DNA from: CAZZKF01 sp964654995
GTDB taxonomy: Bacteria > Pseudomonadota > Alphaproteobacteria > CAZZKF01
Reading direction: 5' to 3'
Assembly: GCA_964654995.1 (NCBI GenBank)
Contig: CAZZKF010000090.1
Coordinates: 1 to 8,251 of the forward strand
Length of the DNA stretch: 8,251 bases
Shown here: piece after piece, positions 1-7,304 of the stretch
Layout: each line of letters begins with the position of its first letter
How positions within the stretch are numbered: the stretch's first letter is position 1
Made by a program: the position numbers and the translations under genes
Notes under the pieces: generated by a model
The model's database searches: none
Told to the model about the DNA's origin: nothing
Seen by the model: only the letters and a program-made list of their open reading frames with translations

Positions 1-1223
1 AGATGCTTGGCCCCGGCGACCTTCACGATCGCCCCGTCGGGCGCCAGATTGCCGGTCAGGCCCACGACCCCGCCGGTGGGTGAGAGCGGCCGGTCATAAG
101 GGAACATGACGTCCTGATCCGGGTTCCAGACCACGTCCTTCAGGTTTTCGGCAATGGTCTTGCCGGTCACCGTCAGGCAGTCGCCGTGCAGATAGCCGCC
201 GTCGAGCAACGTCTTCATCAGCATCTGGACGCCGCCGGCCTCGAACATGTCCTTGGCGACATAGCGCCCGCCGGGCTTGAGGTCGGCGAGATAGGGCGTG
301 CGCTTGAAGATCTCGGCAACATCCAGAAGCGTGAATTCGATGCCGCATTCATGCGCAATGGCCGGCAGATGCAGGGCGCCGTTGGTCGAGCCGCCGGTAG
401 CGGCAACGATGACGGCGGCGTTCTCTAAGGCCCGGCGGGTGACGATGTCGCGCGGCCGGATGTTCTGCGCGATCAGGTTCATCACCGCCTCGCCGCTGGC
501 GTACGCATATTCGTCGCGGCTTTCATAGGGCGCCGGCGCGCCGGCCGAACCGGGCAGCGCCAGACCGATGGCTTCCGAGACACAGGCCATGGTATTGGCG
601 GTAAACTGGCCGCCGCACGCCCCGTCCGAGGGGCAGGCGACGCATTCCAGCTCATGCAGATCACCCGCCGGCATGTTGCCGGCGGAATATTCGCCCACCG
701 CCTCGAACACATCGACGATGGTCACGTCGCGGCCCTTGAAGCGCCCCGGCAGGATCGAGCCGCCGTACATGAACACCGACGGCACGTTCAGCCGGCACAT
801 GGCCATCATCAGGCCGGGGAGCGACTTGTCGCAGCCGGCGATACCGACCAGCGCGTCATAGCAGTGGCCGCGCACGGTGAGCTCGACCGAGTCCGCGATC
901 ACCTCACGGCTGACCAGCGACGATTTCATCCCCTGATGGCCCATGGCGATGCCGTCGGTCACCGTAATGGTGGTGAATTCGCGCGGCGTGCCGTCGGCCG
1001 CCCACACCCCCTTCTTGGCCGCCTGCGCCTGGCGCATCAGCGCCGTATTGCACGGTGCCGCCTCGTTCCAGGTGGTGACCACGCCGACCAGCGGCTGATG
1101 AATCTGCTCTTCTGTCAGCCCCATGGCGTAATAGAAGGCGCGGTGCGGCGAGCGCTCCTCGCCTTCCGTGGTGTGGCGGCTGGGCAGCTTCGATTTGTCA
1201 AAAACCCTGGTCTTGGCGTCCAT
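1..1223 (-). CDS. ilvD: Dihydroxy-acid dehydratase, 3' end beyond the window (partial)
   Basis: Cytoplasmic enzyme that dehydrates 2,3-dihydroxy-isovalerate and 2,3-dihydroxy-3-methylvalerate to the 2-oxo acid precursors of valine (also leucine and pantothenate) and isoleucine. The first 407 residues are visible, about 70% of the usual 555-575 for this short IlvD type. Seen: WNEAAPCN with Cys58, VTDGIAMGH with Asp90, GCDKSLPG with Cys131 and Lys133, and CPSDGACGGQFTANTM with Cys203. Three cysteines so placed match the [2Fe-2S] type known from Mycobacterium, and Lys133 is the lysine carbamylated to bind Mg2+ in that family. The ATG at 1223-1221 has a Shine-Dalgarno AAGGAA at 1237-1232, 8 nt away. 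It starts 24 bp after valS, so cotranscription is likely. The related sugar-acid dehydratases (Edd type) are the alternative, but the N-terminal motifs fit IlvD better. The reading frame is intact to the window edge. Confidence 0.95.
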   Translation of the reverse strand, partial: MDAKTRVFDKSKLPSRHTTEGEERSPHRAFYYAMGLTEEQIHQPLVGVVTTWNEAAPCNTALMRQAQAAKKGVWAADGTPREFTTITVTDGIAMGHQGMKSSLVSREVIADSVELTVRGHCYDALVGIAGCDKSLPGLMMAMCRLNVPSVFMYGGSILPGRFKGRDVTIVDVFEAVGEYSAGNMPAGDLHELECVACPSDGACGGQFTANTMACVSEAIGLALPGSAGAPAPYESRDEYAYASGEAVMNLIAQNIRPRDIVTRRALENAAVIVAATGGSTNGALHLPAIAHECGIEFTLLDVAEIFKRTPYLADLKPGGRYVAKDMFEAGGVQMLMKTLLDGGYLHGDCLTVTGKTIAENLKDVVWNPDQDVMFPYDRPLSPTGGVVGLTGNLAPDGAIVKVAGAKH

Positions 1224-1247
1224 GATCCCGTTTCCTTGTGCCTGTAT

Positions 1248-3923
1248 TCATTCCTGTGCCACCCCCGACAGACGACCCAGAGCCTCCTGAAGCCGCGCCT
1301 TCAAGGCTTCTGCCTCGGCCTTGCGGGCGCGCTGGGCCTCGATGACCTCGGCCGGAGCCTTGGCGAGAAACCCGGGGTTGGCCAGCCTCTTCTCCAAACC
1401 GGCGATTTCATTCTCCGCCTTTTCGATCTCGCGCGCCAGACGCGCACGCTCGGCAGCGATATCGATGACGTCCGCCAGCGGCAGAACGATCGTCGCCTCG
1501 TCGATCACCAGATGCACCGAGCCGGCGGGCGGCACCCCGTTCAAGGGCTCAATAGTATCGACCCTGGCAAGGCGCGAAATCAGATGGCCATGGGCCTCCA
1601 CACGCGCCATGAATTGGGCGTCCGCCCCGTTGACCAGAGCCGGAATCTTCGCCGCCGCCGGCACGTTGACTTCGGCGCGCACGCCGCGAATGCCGGAGAT
1701 CACCCGGATCAGCCAGTCCATTTCGGTTCGCGCCCGATCGTCGATCAACGACTCATCGAACTGCGGCCAGTCGCTGAGGATCAGCATCGACGGGCGATCT
1801 GCCAGCCGCCCCCACAGCTCCTCGGTAACAAACGGCATGAACGGGTGCAGCAGTTTGAGGATCTGGTCCAGCGCCCAGGCGGCGCAGGCCCGGGTCTCGG
1901 CGCGCACCGAGTCATCCTCGCCCGCCAGCAGCGGCTTGATGAATTCCAGATACCAGTCGCAGAACGTGCCCCAGACGAAGTGATAGATGGCATTGGCGGC
2001 GTTATCGAAGCGAAAGTCGGCCAGCGCCGCATCGAGGCGCCGGGTGACATCCGCCACCTCGCCGACGATCCAGCGGTTGACCGTCTGCCGGCAGTCCGCG
2101 GGCGCGAAATCGGGCCGGGGCGCGCATTCGTTCATCTCCAGCAGCCGCGCCGCATTCCACAGCTTGGTGGCGAAATTGCGATAGCCCTCGATGCGCTTTT
2201 CAGAGAGATTCACATTGCGGCCCGGTGCCGCCATGGCGGCCATGGTGAAGCGCAGGGCATCGGCGCCGTACTGATCGATGATCTTGAGCGGATCGACCAC
2301 ATTGCCACGGCTTTTCGACATCTTGTGCCCGTGCTCGTCGCGCACCAGGGCATGGATGTAAACGGTGCGAAAGGGGACCTGCGGGCGCCCGTCTGCATCC
2401 TTCATGAAGTGGAGGCCCATCATCATCATCCGGGCAACCCAGAAGAAGATGATGTCGAATGCGGTGATCAGCACGTCGGTCGGGTAATAGCGGGCGAGCT
2501 CCGGCGTCTCCTCAGGCCAGCCGAGGGTCGAGAACGGCCACAGGGCAGACGAGAACCAGGTATCCAGCACGTCCGGGTCCTGGGTGAGCGCCACGGTCTC
2601 GCCATAGCGCGCACGCGCCAGGGTCTCGGCCTCGGCTTCGTCATGGGCGACGAAAATCTCGCCGTCGGGCCCGTACCAGGCGGGAATCCGGTGACCCCAC
2701 CAGAGCTGGCGGGAAATGCACCAGGGCTGGATGTTGCGCATCCACTCATAATAGGTCTTGGTCCAGCGCTCGGGCACGAAGACGGTCTCGCCGCGCTCCA
2801 CCGCCTCGATCGCCGGCGCCGCCAGGGTGGCGGCATCGACATACCACTGGTCGGTCAGCCAGGGCTCGATGACCACGCCCGAGCGGTCGCCGTAGGGCAC
2901 CGTGTGGCGGTGATCCTCGATCTTTTCGATCAATCCTTGCGCCTCGAGATCGGCGAGCACCTTTTCGCGCGCAGCAAAGCGGTCGAGCCCACGGTAGGGT
3001 TCCGGCACATTGTCGTTCAAGACCGCATGCGCATCGAAAATATTGATCGCATCCAGGCCATGGCGGCGGCCGACCTCGAAGTCGTTGAAATCGTGCGCCG
3101 GGGTGATCTTGACGGCGCCCGAGCCCTGCTCCGGGTCGGCGTGTTCATCGGCGACAATGGGAAGCCGGCGCCCGACCAGCGGCAGGATGACGTGGCGCCC
3201 GACCAGATCGGCATAGCGCGCGTCCTCGGGATGCACGGCGACCGCGGTATCGCCCAGCATGGTCTCGGGCCGCGTCGTCGCCACGACGATGAAGCGCCCG
3301 TCCTCGCCCTCGATCGGATAGCGCAGATGCCAGAGATGGCCATCCACCTCGCGCTGATCGACCTCGAGATCGGAAATCGCGGTGAGCAGCTTGGGGTCCC
3401 AGTTGACCAGGCGCTTGTCGCGATAGATCAGCCCGGCGCGGTGAAGCTCGACAAAAACCTTGCGGACCGCCCGGCTCAGCCCGTCGTCCATGGTGAAGCG
3501 TTCGCGGCTCCAGTCGCAGGACGCACCGAGGCGGCGCAACTGGGCGGTGATCACCCCGCCCGATTCCTCCTTCCACTTCCAGACCCGCTCGACGAACGCC
3601 TCACGGCCCATGTCGCGCCGGTCCAGCCCTTCCTCGGCCAACTGGCGCTCGACCACCATCTGGGTGGCGATGCCGGCATGATCGGTGCCCGGCTGCCACA
3701 GCACGTCGCGCCCGCGCATGCGCTGATAGCGCACCAGAACGTCCTGAAGCGTGTTGTTCAGCGCATGGCCGACGTGCAGCCGGCCGGTAACATTGGGCGG
3801 CGGAATGACGATGGCAAACGGCTGCGACTGCGGCCGGCGCCCGCAGACAAAGGCGCCCGATTGCTCCCAGGTCTCATAGAGCCGGGTTTCGAACTCGTGC
3901 GGATTATAGGTCTTCTCTAGCAT
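1248..3923 (-). CDS. valS: Valyl-tRNA synthetase
   Basis: Class I aminoacyl-tRNA synthetase that charges tRNA-Val in the cytoplasm. It is 891 aa, full length for the family. In order: Rossmann catalytic core with the HIGH-type signature HVGH at residues 50-53 inside PPPNVTGRLHVGH; CP1 editing domain about 205-345, with VVATTRPETMLGD at 213-225 and ITPAHDFNDFEVG at 273-285, which hydrolyses mischarged Thr-tRNA; second catalytic half with WWGHRIPAWY at 408-417 and DVLDTWFSSALWPF at 451-464; KMSKS at 534-538; alpha-helical anticodon-binding domain about 610-760; and a charged C-terminal coiled coil about 820-885, typical of ValRS. The frame stays open upstream to 4142, but homology begins at the ATG at 3923-3921 (MLEKTYNPHEFE), preceded by a weak GAGTGAG ribosome site, so I place the start there. 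No clear promoter or leader-peptide attenuator is visible in the 140 bp before it. ilvD follows after 24 bp. Confidence 0.97.
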   Translation of the reverse strand: MLEKTYNPHEFETRLYETWEQSGAFVCGRRPQSQPFAIVIPPPNVTGRLHVGHALNNTLQDVLVRYQRMRGRDVLWQPGTDHAGIATQMVVERQLAEEGLDRRDMGREAFVERVWKWKEESGGVITAQLRRLGASCDWSRERFTMDDGLSRAVRKVFVELHRAGLIYRDKRLVNWDPKLLTAISDLEVDQREVDGHLWHLRYPIEGEDGRFIVVATTRPETMLGDTAVAVHPEDARYADLVGRHVILPLVGRRLPIVADEHADPEQGSGAVKITPAHDFNDFEVGRRHGLDAINIFDAHAVLNDNVPEPYRGLDRFAAREKVLADLEAQGLIEKIEDHRHTVPYGDRSGVVIEPWLTDQWYVDAATLAAPAIEAVERGETVFVPERWTKTYYEWMRNIQPWCISRQLWWGHRIPAWYGPDGEIFVAHDEAEAETLARARYGETVALTQDPDVLDTWFSSALWPFSTLGWPEETPELARYYPTDVLITAFDIIFFWVARMMMMGLHFMKDADGRPQVPFRTVYIHALVRDEHGHKMSKSRGNVVDPLKIIDQYGADALRFTMAAMAAPGRNVNLSEKRIEGYRNFATKLWNAARLLEMNECAPRPDFAPADCRQTVNRWIVGEVADVTRRLDAALADFRFDNAANAIYHFVWGTFCDWYLEFIKPLLAGEDDSVRAETRACAAWALDQILKLLHPFMPFVTEELWGRLADRPSMLILSDWPQFDESLIDDRARTEMDWLIRVISGIRGVRAEVNVPAAAKIPALVNGADAQFMARVEAHGHLISRLARVDTIEPLNGVPPAGSVHLVIDEATIVLPLADVIDIAAERARLAREIEKAENEIAGLEKRLANPGFLAKAPAEVIEAQRARKAEAEALKARLQEALGRLSGVAQE

Positions 3924-4063
3924 TCGGGTCTCACTCTGGCGCCGTGGCGGCCCGTGCCCGGGCGCCCCAGACATTACCCATCCGGTTCGTGCGCCGCAAC
4001 GGGGCCGGACAATCAGTCGCGGATTATCTGTCAGAAAGGCAGGAGAAAAAGACGAAAAACGGG

Positions 4064-4627
4064 CTATTTCTTGCCGGTGAGCCGGGCGATTTCCTGCTCG
4101 ACCATGCGCTCGACGATATCCGGCAGGTTTTCGTCCAGCCATTCCTTGAGCATCGGCCGCAGCATGTCCTGCACAAGCTGGTCGAGCGTCCGTCCGGCGC
4201 CGGCATAATCGGCAATCAGGGTCTTGGACAAGGCATGGAATGCGGCGCTGGCCTTGGCTTCGGTCTCGCCGCTGATCAGGCGGTCGTCCTCGTCCGCCTC
4301 GGCCGCCACCGGTTCCGGCTCAGGTTCCGCTTCAGGCTCGGGTTCAGGTTCCGGTTCAGGTTCCGGTTCGGAGACCGCCTCTTCCTCGGGCGGGCCGGCT
4401 TCTTCGTCCTCGACCACTTCCGTCAGCTCCAGCACATCGTCTTCGGCCGCCGGCTCCGGCTCGCCGGCCATTTCCTCAGCCGCGTCCGGCGCCGCCTCGG
4501 CTGCCTCCGCCCCTTCCTCGCCGTCGGGAGCGTTTTCCGATTCCGTGTCGTCTTCGGAAATGATCCGTCGGATGGAGGCGAGAATTTCCTCCATCGTCGG
4601 TTCCTGCTGTGCCTCAGCTTCGCTCAT
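4064..4627 (-). CDS. popZ: PopZ-like polar organising protein (DUF2497 family)
   Basis: 187-aa acidic protein with the three-part PopZ layout. An N-terminal helix, EPTMEEILASIRRIISED (residues 9-26), is the partner-binding segment in Caulobacter. A disordered acidic and proline-rich linker spans about 27-115. A helical C-terminus, GRTLDQLVQDMLRPMLKEWL through ENLPDIVERMVEQEI (145-180), drives oligomerisation. VLELTE at 65-70 is a further family motif. In Caulobacter, PopZ condenses at the poles, anchors the ParB-parS centromere and recruits cell-cycle regulators; the same role here is inferred. Residues 87-106 are an almost pure Glu-Pro repeat, interrupted by one Ala at 100. A longer frame begins at a GTG (4651-4649), but the ATG at 4627-4625 matches family N-termini and has AGGG about 10 nt upstream, so I chose it. 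Its neighbours, tolC before and valS after, fit a layout I recall from alphaproteobacteria. A CtrA-like dyad lies upstream. Confidence 0.92.
   Translation of the reverse strand: MSEAEAQQEPTMEEILASIRRIISEDDTESENAPDGEEGAEAAEAAPDAAEEMAGEPEPAAEDDVLELTEVVEDEEAGPPEEEAVSEPEPEPEPEPEPEAEPEPEPVAAEADEDDRLISGETEAKASAAFHALSKTLIADYAGAGRTLDQLVQDMLRPMLKEWLDENLPDIVERMVEQEIARLTGKK
4311..4370 (-). repeat. Ten in-phase hexamers encoding the PopZ Glu-Pro tract
   Basis: Ten consecutive hexamers on the plus strand are variants of GGTTCC or GGTTCA (also GGCTCA, GCTTCA, GGCTCG, GGTTCG). They form a 60-bp tandem tract inside popZ. Read on the minus strand, each unit is close to one Glu-Pro dipeptide. The unit is two codons long, so gain or loss of a unit keeps the frame. 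The right half is the most regular, alternating GGTTCA and GGTTCC, which suggests recent 12-bp duplications. Confidence 0.9.
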
Positions 4628-4743
4628 CAGGCCACTGCCCTGCTGCCTCACTCACCCGGGAATCGGGCCAAACCGGGATCGACCGGACCCTGCCGGACGG
4701 CCGGTCCAAGAGTGCCTTACGTCAGCAAAATAGCCCGGCGATA

Positions 4744-4759
4744 GTTTACCACCGGTTAA
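4744..4759 (-). promoter_or_regulatory. CtrA-box-like dyad upstream of popZ, with possible -10
   Basis: Read on the minus strand, the site is TTAA, seven bases, then TAAAC. It differs by one base from the CtrA full-site consensus TTAA-N7-TTAAC. Ten bases further toward popZ is CTATTT (4733-4728), a possible -10. If that is the -10, the box would span roughly -38 to -23, the position expected for CtrA activation, with a 5' leader of about 90 nt. The tolC-popZ gap (4628-4805) shows no clear intrinsic terminator for tolC. Function is inferred from pattern alone. Confidence 0.35.
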
Positions 4760-4805
4760 TCATAATGCTAGCGCAGAATCCGCCCGGCCGTCCCTCACCC
4801 TGTTT

Positions 4806-6194
4806 CTAGTCGCCGCCGGTGCCCCAGCCGAACAGCTTGTGCCGGACCTGGCGATAATATCGTTCCGGATCATATTCCTCGACCGGCAGATTCAAATCCT
4901 TCACCGTCAACGCGCCAACCGCCGAAAGAAGGCTGTAGGCGGCCACCACCTCGTCGCGCGTGGCGCGGACAAGCTGAACCCGGGAATCGAGCAGTTCCTG
5001 TTCGGCATCCAGCACATCCAGCGTTGTCCGCGAGCCCACCGAGGCCTCCTGGCGGACACCTTCCAGCGCCACCTCATTGGCGTGAACCTGGGTGCTTGTG
5101 GACTCGATGCTGGACAGCGCCGCGCGATAGCGTTCCCAGGCGGTGCGCACCTGCGAGCGGATGCGGCGCCGGGCCGAGGCCACCTCGAGACGGCGCTGGC
5201 TGCGCAACTGCTTGGCGCGTCGGATGTCGGCGTATTCCGCGCCGCCCTGATAGAACGGCACCTTGAGCTGCAGGCCAACCGCCTTGGTCGTCGAAGCGAT
5301 GTTCACCGTGACCGCACCGAATGCCGCCTGGCCGGTGAAACGGTTGATGGTGGCAAAGGCATCGACGGTCGGCAACAGCGCTCCAGTCGCCTTGTCGACC
5401 TCGTATCCGGCGGCCTCTTCCGTATACTGGGCGATGGCAATTTCGGGATTGGCGCCGACGGCGCGCTCCAGCGCATCATCGAGGTTGGCGGGCAATTCCG
5501 GCACCTTCGGGTTCTCCAACGTGCCGGGCTGCTGGCCGATGACCTGGCGATAGCGGGCGCGGCTGGCCGCCAGATCGGCAGCCGCCGCAATGCGGGCCGA
5601 GACCGCCCCGGCCAGCCGGGCTTCTGCCTGGGCGACGTCGGTCCGCGTGATCTCGCCGACCCGGAAACGGTCGCGGGTAGCTTCAAGCTGGCGGGTCAGC
5701 ACTTCGACATTGTTGTCGCGCAGTCGCAGCACCGCTTCGTCGCGCACCACGTCCATGAACGCGGTCACCGCATCCAGCAGCACCGTCTGTTCGGCCGACG
5801 CCAATTGGGCCCGGGCGGCAAAGACCAGGCTTTTGGCACGCTTTCGGTCGTTTACCGTCTGCAGGCCGCGAAACAGAGACTGATCAAGGCGCGCCTCGTA
5901 GAACTTGTTGAAGGCGGTGGTATCTGATCGCGTCGACCCGAACAAATCACTGGACTGGGTGGTTACGCGATTCTGTTTGGTGAAATTGCCGTTTCCCGTG
6001 AGCGATGGCAAAAAGCCGGTGGTGGCGCGGATCACGCCTTCGTCGGCGGCCCGCAAGGCGGCGCGCCGGGCCTCAAGATCGGGATTGGTCTGATAGGCCA
6101 GCGCCAAAGCCTCAACCAGGGTCTCCGCCCAAACCGGCGAAGCCAACCCGACTGACAAGATGGCGATAAGGATGGGGGCAACAGCCTTTCTCAT
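4806..6194 (-). CDS. tolC: TolC-family outer-membrane channel protein
   Basis: 462-aa outer-membrane factor whose trimer forms the exit duct for type I secretion systems and RND or ABC efflux pumps. A Sec signal peptide is clear: positive start MRKA, hydrophobic core, and cleavage probably after VWA at 23. Two internally repeated OEP domains follow, about 26-220 and 235-430. The paired repeat signatures are FRVGEITRTDVAQAEARL (177-194) and ASVGSRTTLDVLDAEQELL (384-402). The matching beta-strand turns are LFRG (107-110) and FYQGG (314-318). The upstream open frame is longer, but the ATG at 6194-6192 has a strong AAAGGAG (6206-6200) at 5-nt spacing and begins exactly at the signal peptide. It sits 55 bp after the Pcm-like gene and probably shares its promoter. 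No membrane-fusion protein or ABC partner is in the window, so the cargo cannot be told; a dedicated type I secretion OMF versus a general TolC is unresolved. Confidence 0.95.
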   Translation of the reverse strand: MRKAVAPILIAILSVGLASPVWAETLVEALALAYQTNPDLEARRAALRAADEGVIRATTGFLPSLTGNGNFTKQNRVTTQSSDLFGSTRSDTTAFNKFYEARLDQSLFRGLQTVNDRKRAKSLVFAARAQLASAEQTVLLDAVTAFMDVVRDEAVLRLRDNNVEVLTRQLEATRDRFRVGEITRTDVAQAEARLAGAVSARIAAAADLAASRARYRQVIGQQPGTLENPKVPELPANLDDALERAVGANPEIAIAQYTEEAAGYEVDKATGALLPTVDAFATINRFTGQAAFGAVTVNIASTTKAVGLQLKVPFYQGGAEYADIRRAKQLRSQRRLEVASARRRIRSQVRTAWERYRAALSSIESTSTQVHANEVALEGVRQEASVGSRTTLDVLDAEQELLDSRVQLVRATRDEVVAAYSLLSAVGALTVKDLNLPVEEYDPERYYRQVRHKLFGWGTGGD

Positions 6195-6249
6195 GGCGAC
6201 TCCTTTGGTCCTTGTCTGAACAGAAGGCCAACCGCAAACGCGGCCTCTG

Positions 6250-6903
6250 TCAGAAGGTGAAGCCGGCCCGCTTGTCAAAGCCTGGCAAGGGAGGAACGGC
6301 GGCGTCGAACACCTCGCGTCCGCCCAAAGCACCGCCCCTGCGCGTATACACCATGGCTTTGCCCACGCTCCCATGGTTGACAACCGCGACCAGTCGGCCG
6401 CCATCGGCCAACTGCTCGGCAATTTCATCGGGTAGAATATCGATCGACCCGCCGATCAAGATCACGTCGTAGGGCGCCTCGTCCGCATAGCCCCGATTGA
6501 GCGGACCCGTCACCACCGCGACATTGGCGATCTCAAGCGCCGCCAGCGTCTCCGTCGCCCGGGCGGCCAGCGCCTCGTCCTCCTCGAGCGCCACCACGGC
6601 TTCCGCCAACTGCGCCAGAATCGCGCTCGAATAGCCGGTCGCGCAGCCGATGTCGAGAACCACGTCCTGAGGCCGAACCACCGCCGCCTGAATCAGCCGC
6701 GCCAGAACCACCGGTTCCATCAGGTGGCGCCCCGGCGCAATCTCGATGTCTTCGTCGACATAGGCGACGGGCATCAGTGATTCGGGAACGAATCGCTCAC
6801 GCGGGATCTCGCTCATGGCCACGAGAACGCGGGGATCGGTCACGTGATTGGGGCGGATCTGGCTCTCGACCATGTGAAACCGTGCATTCGCCAAATCTGT
6901 CAT
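6250..6903 (-). CDS. Protein-L-isoaspartate methyltransferase-like (PCMT fold) protein
   Basis: 217-aa cytoplasmic SAM-dependent methyltransferase of the PCMT family. Canonical members methylate isoaspartyl residues in damaged proteins. SAM-binding motif I is VVLDIGCATGYSS (81-93), followed by acidic Glu107 at the end of the second strand (VVALEEDE), and DGGRLVAVV (167-175) further on. The N-terminal part, FHMVESQIRP and IPRERFVP, is family-like. Where Pcm enzymes carry a Ser/Thr-Gln-Pro substrate-site motif (ISQP in E. coli), this protein has RHLMEP (59-64), and the usual GDG after the third strand is TGPLNRG (132-138). These changes look like those in the alphaproteobacterial subgroup that sits before tolC, so the real substrate may differ. 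The ATG at 6903-6901 has AGGA at 6910-6907, close to the start. It is the first gene of the probable transcript with tolC. I leave the symbol blank because true Pcm activity is uncertain. Confidence 0.88.
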   Translation of the reverse strand: MTDLANARFHMVESQIRPNHVTDPRVLVAMSEIPRERFVPESLMPVAYVDEDIEIAPGRHLMEPVVLARLIQAAVVRPQDVVLDIGCATGYSSAILAQLAEAVVALEEDEALAARATETLAALEIANVAVVTGPLNRGYADEAPYDVILIGGSIDILPDEIAEQLADGGRLVAVVNHGSVGKAMVYTRRGGALGGREVFDAAVPPLPGFDKRAGFTF

Positions 6904-6945
6904 CTTTCCTGGTCCGTCGCCGCCAATCGATGTGCTGGTGCGAAA

Positions 6946-6974
6946 TATATACTGGGCGCTGCCGGCATTGACAA
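6946..6974 (-). promoter_or_regulatory. Sigma70-type promoter of the Pcm-like gene and tolC
   Basis: On the minus strand, TTGTCA (6974-6969) is followed after exactly 17 bases by TATATA (6951-6946). Both hexamers are close to consensus. The expected transcription start is near 6939, about 36 nt before the ATG. The AT-rich -10 stands out in GC-rich surroundings. This is the best promoter match in the window. Confidence 0.7.
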
Positions 6975-7051
6975 TCTCGCATTGCGTGCTGCCCGTCGAC
7001 CGGGGGAATATTTGCCTCTCTGTCTCCCGCCTGCATCACCGCAGGCGACGA

Positions 7052-7080
7052 TTGCCGCAACCGCCCGCCTCTGCTATAGG
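7052..7080 (+). promoter_or_regulatory. Promoter of tRNA-Cys
   Basis: TTGCCG (7052-7057), a 16-base spacer and CTATAG (7074-7079) resemble the alphaproteobacterial housekeeping promoter pattern. The -10 ends 11 bases before the mature tRNA 5' end, so the precursor leader would be only a few bases long. Confidence 0.6.
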
Positions 7081-7090
7081 GGAGCCTCTA

Positions 7091-7164
7091 GGCCACGTGG
7101 CGGAGTGGTTACGCAGCGGCCTGCAAAGCCGTGTACGCCGGTTCGATTCCGGCCGTGGCCTCCA
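7091..7164 (+). tRNA. tRNA-Cys (anticodon GCA)
   Basis: A complete cloverleaf can be folded by eye. The acceptor stem GGCCACG pairs with CGTGGCC, followed by discriminator T and an encoded CCA. The anticodon stem GCGGC/GCCGT (one G-T pair) encloses the loop CTGCAAA, with anticodon GCA at 7123-7125, decoding UGC and UGU. The T arm is GCCGG-TTCGATT-CCGGC. It has its own promoter just upstream. The next good intrinsic terminator is nearly 190 bp downstream, so processing or a longer precursor is expected. Confidence 0.97.
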
Positions 7165-7304
7165 TTTTCCACATCGCCCCACATCTTCATGGATCCCGAA
7201 TGCCTTGCCGGGCCGTTCGCCACGCGTGGCCGAATGACTTGGCCCATACGGGGGGAAGGCGAATCACTACGGTCCTGCGACCCCATGCCGCAGTGACCAT
7301 TTGC

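Noticed and set aside
654..3920. A 1088-codon open frame on the plus strand
   Set aside because: It lies wholly antisense to ilvD and valS, both certain genes. Its product is a Gly/Arg/His/Gln/Asp-rich string with no recognisable domain, as expected when strong third-position GC bias removes stops from the opposite frame.
4052..4066. A T-rich stretch after the popZ stop as a terminator
   Set aside because: Several T's occur on the minus strand, but no stable GC-rich hairpin directly precedes them.
3924..4142. An N-terminal extension of ValRS
   Set aside because: The frame is open, but it overlaps the end of popZ, and conserved ValRS sequence begins at the ATG at 3923.
4628..4651. A GTG start eight residues upstream in popZ
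   Set aside because: The extra residues are not family-like, and the ATG at 4627 has a ribosome site and a typical PopZ N-terminus.
4680..4705. An inverted repeat GACCGG...CCGGTC in the tolC-popZ gap as a terminator
   Set aside because: The stem is 6 bp with a long loop and no T tract on either side. It is likely chance in CG-rich sequence.
3944..4744. Plus-strand open frames of 266 and 169 codons with Arg-Phe or Ser-Gly repeats
   Set aside because: They are antisense to popZ. The low-complexity repeats are simply the Glu-Pro hexamer tract read on the other strand.
4839..5927. A 362-codon plus-strand open frame
   Set aside because: It is antisense to tolC, has no family features, and is explained by the codon bias of tolC.
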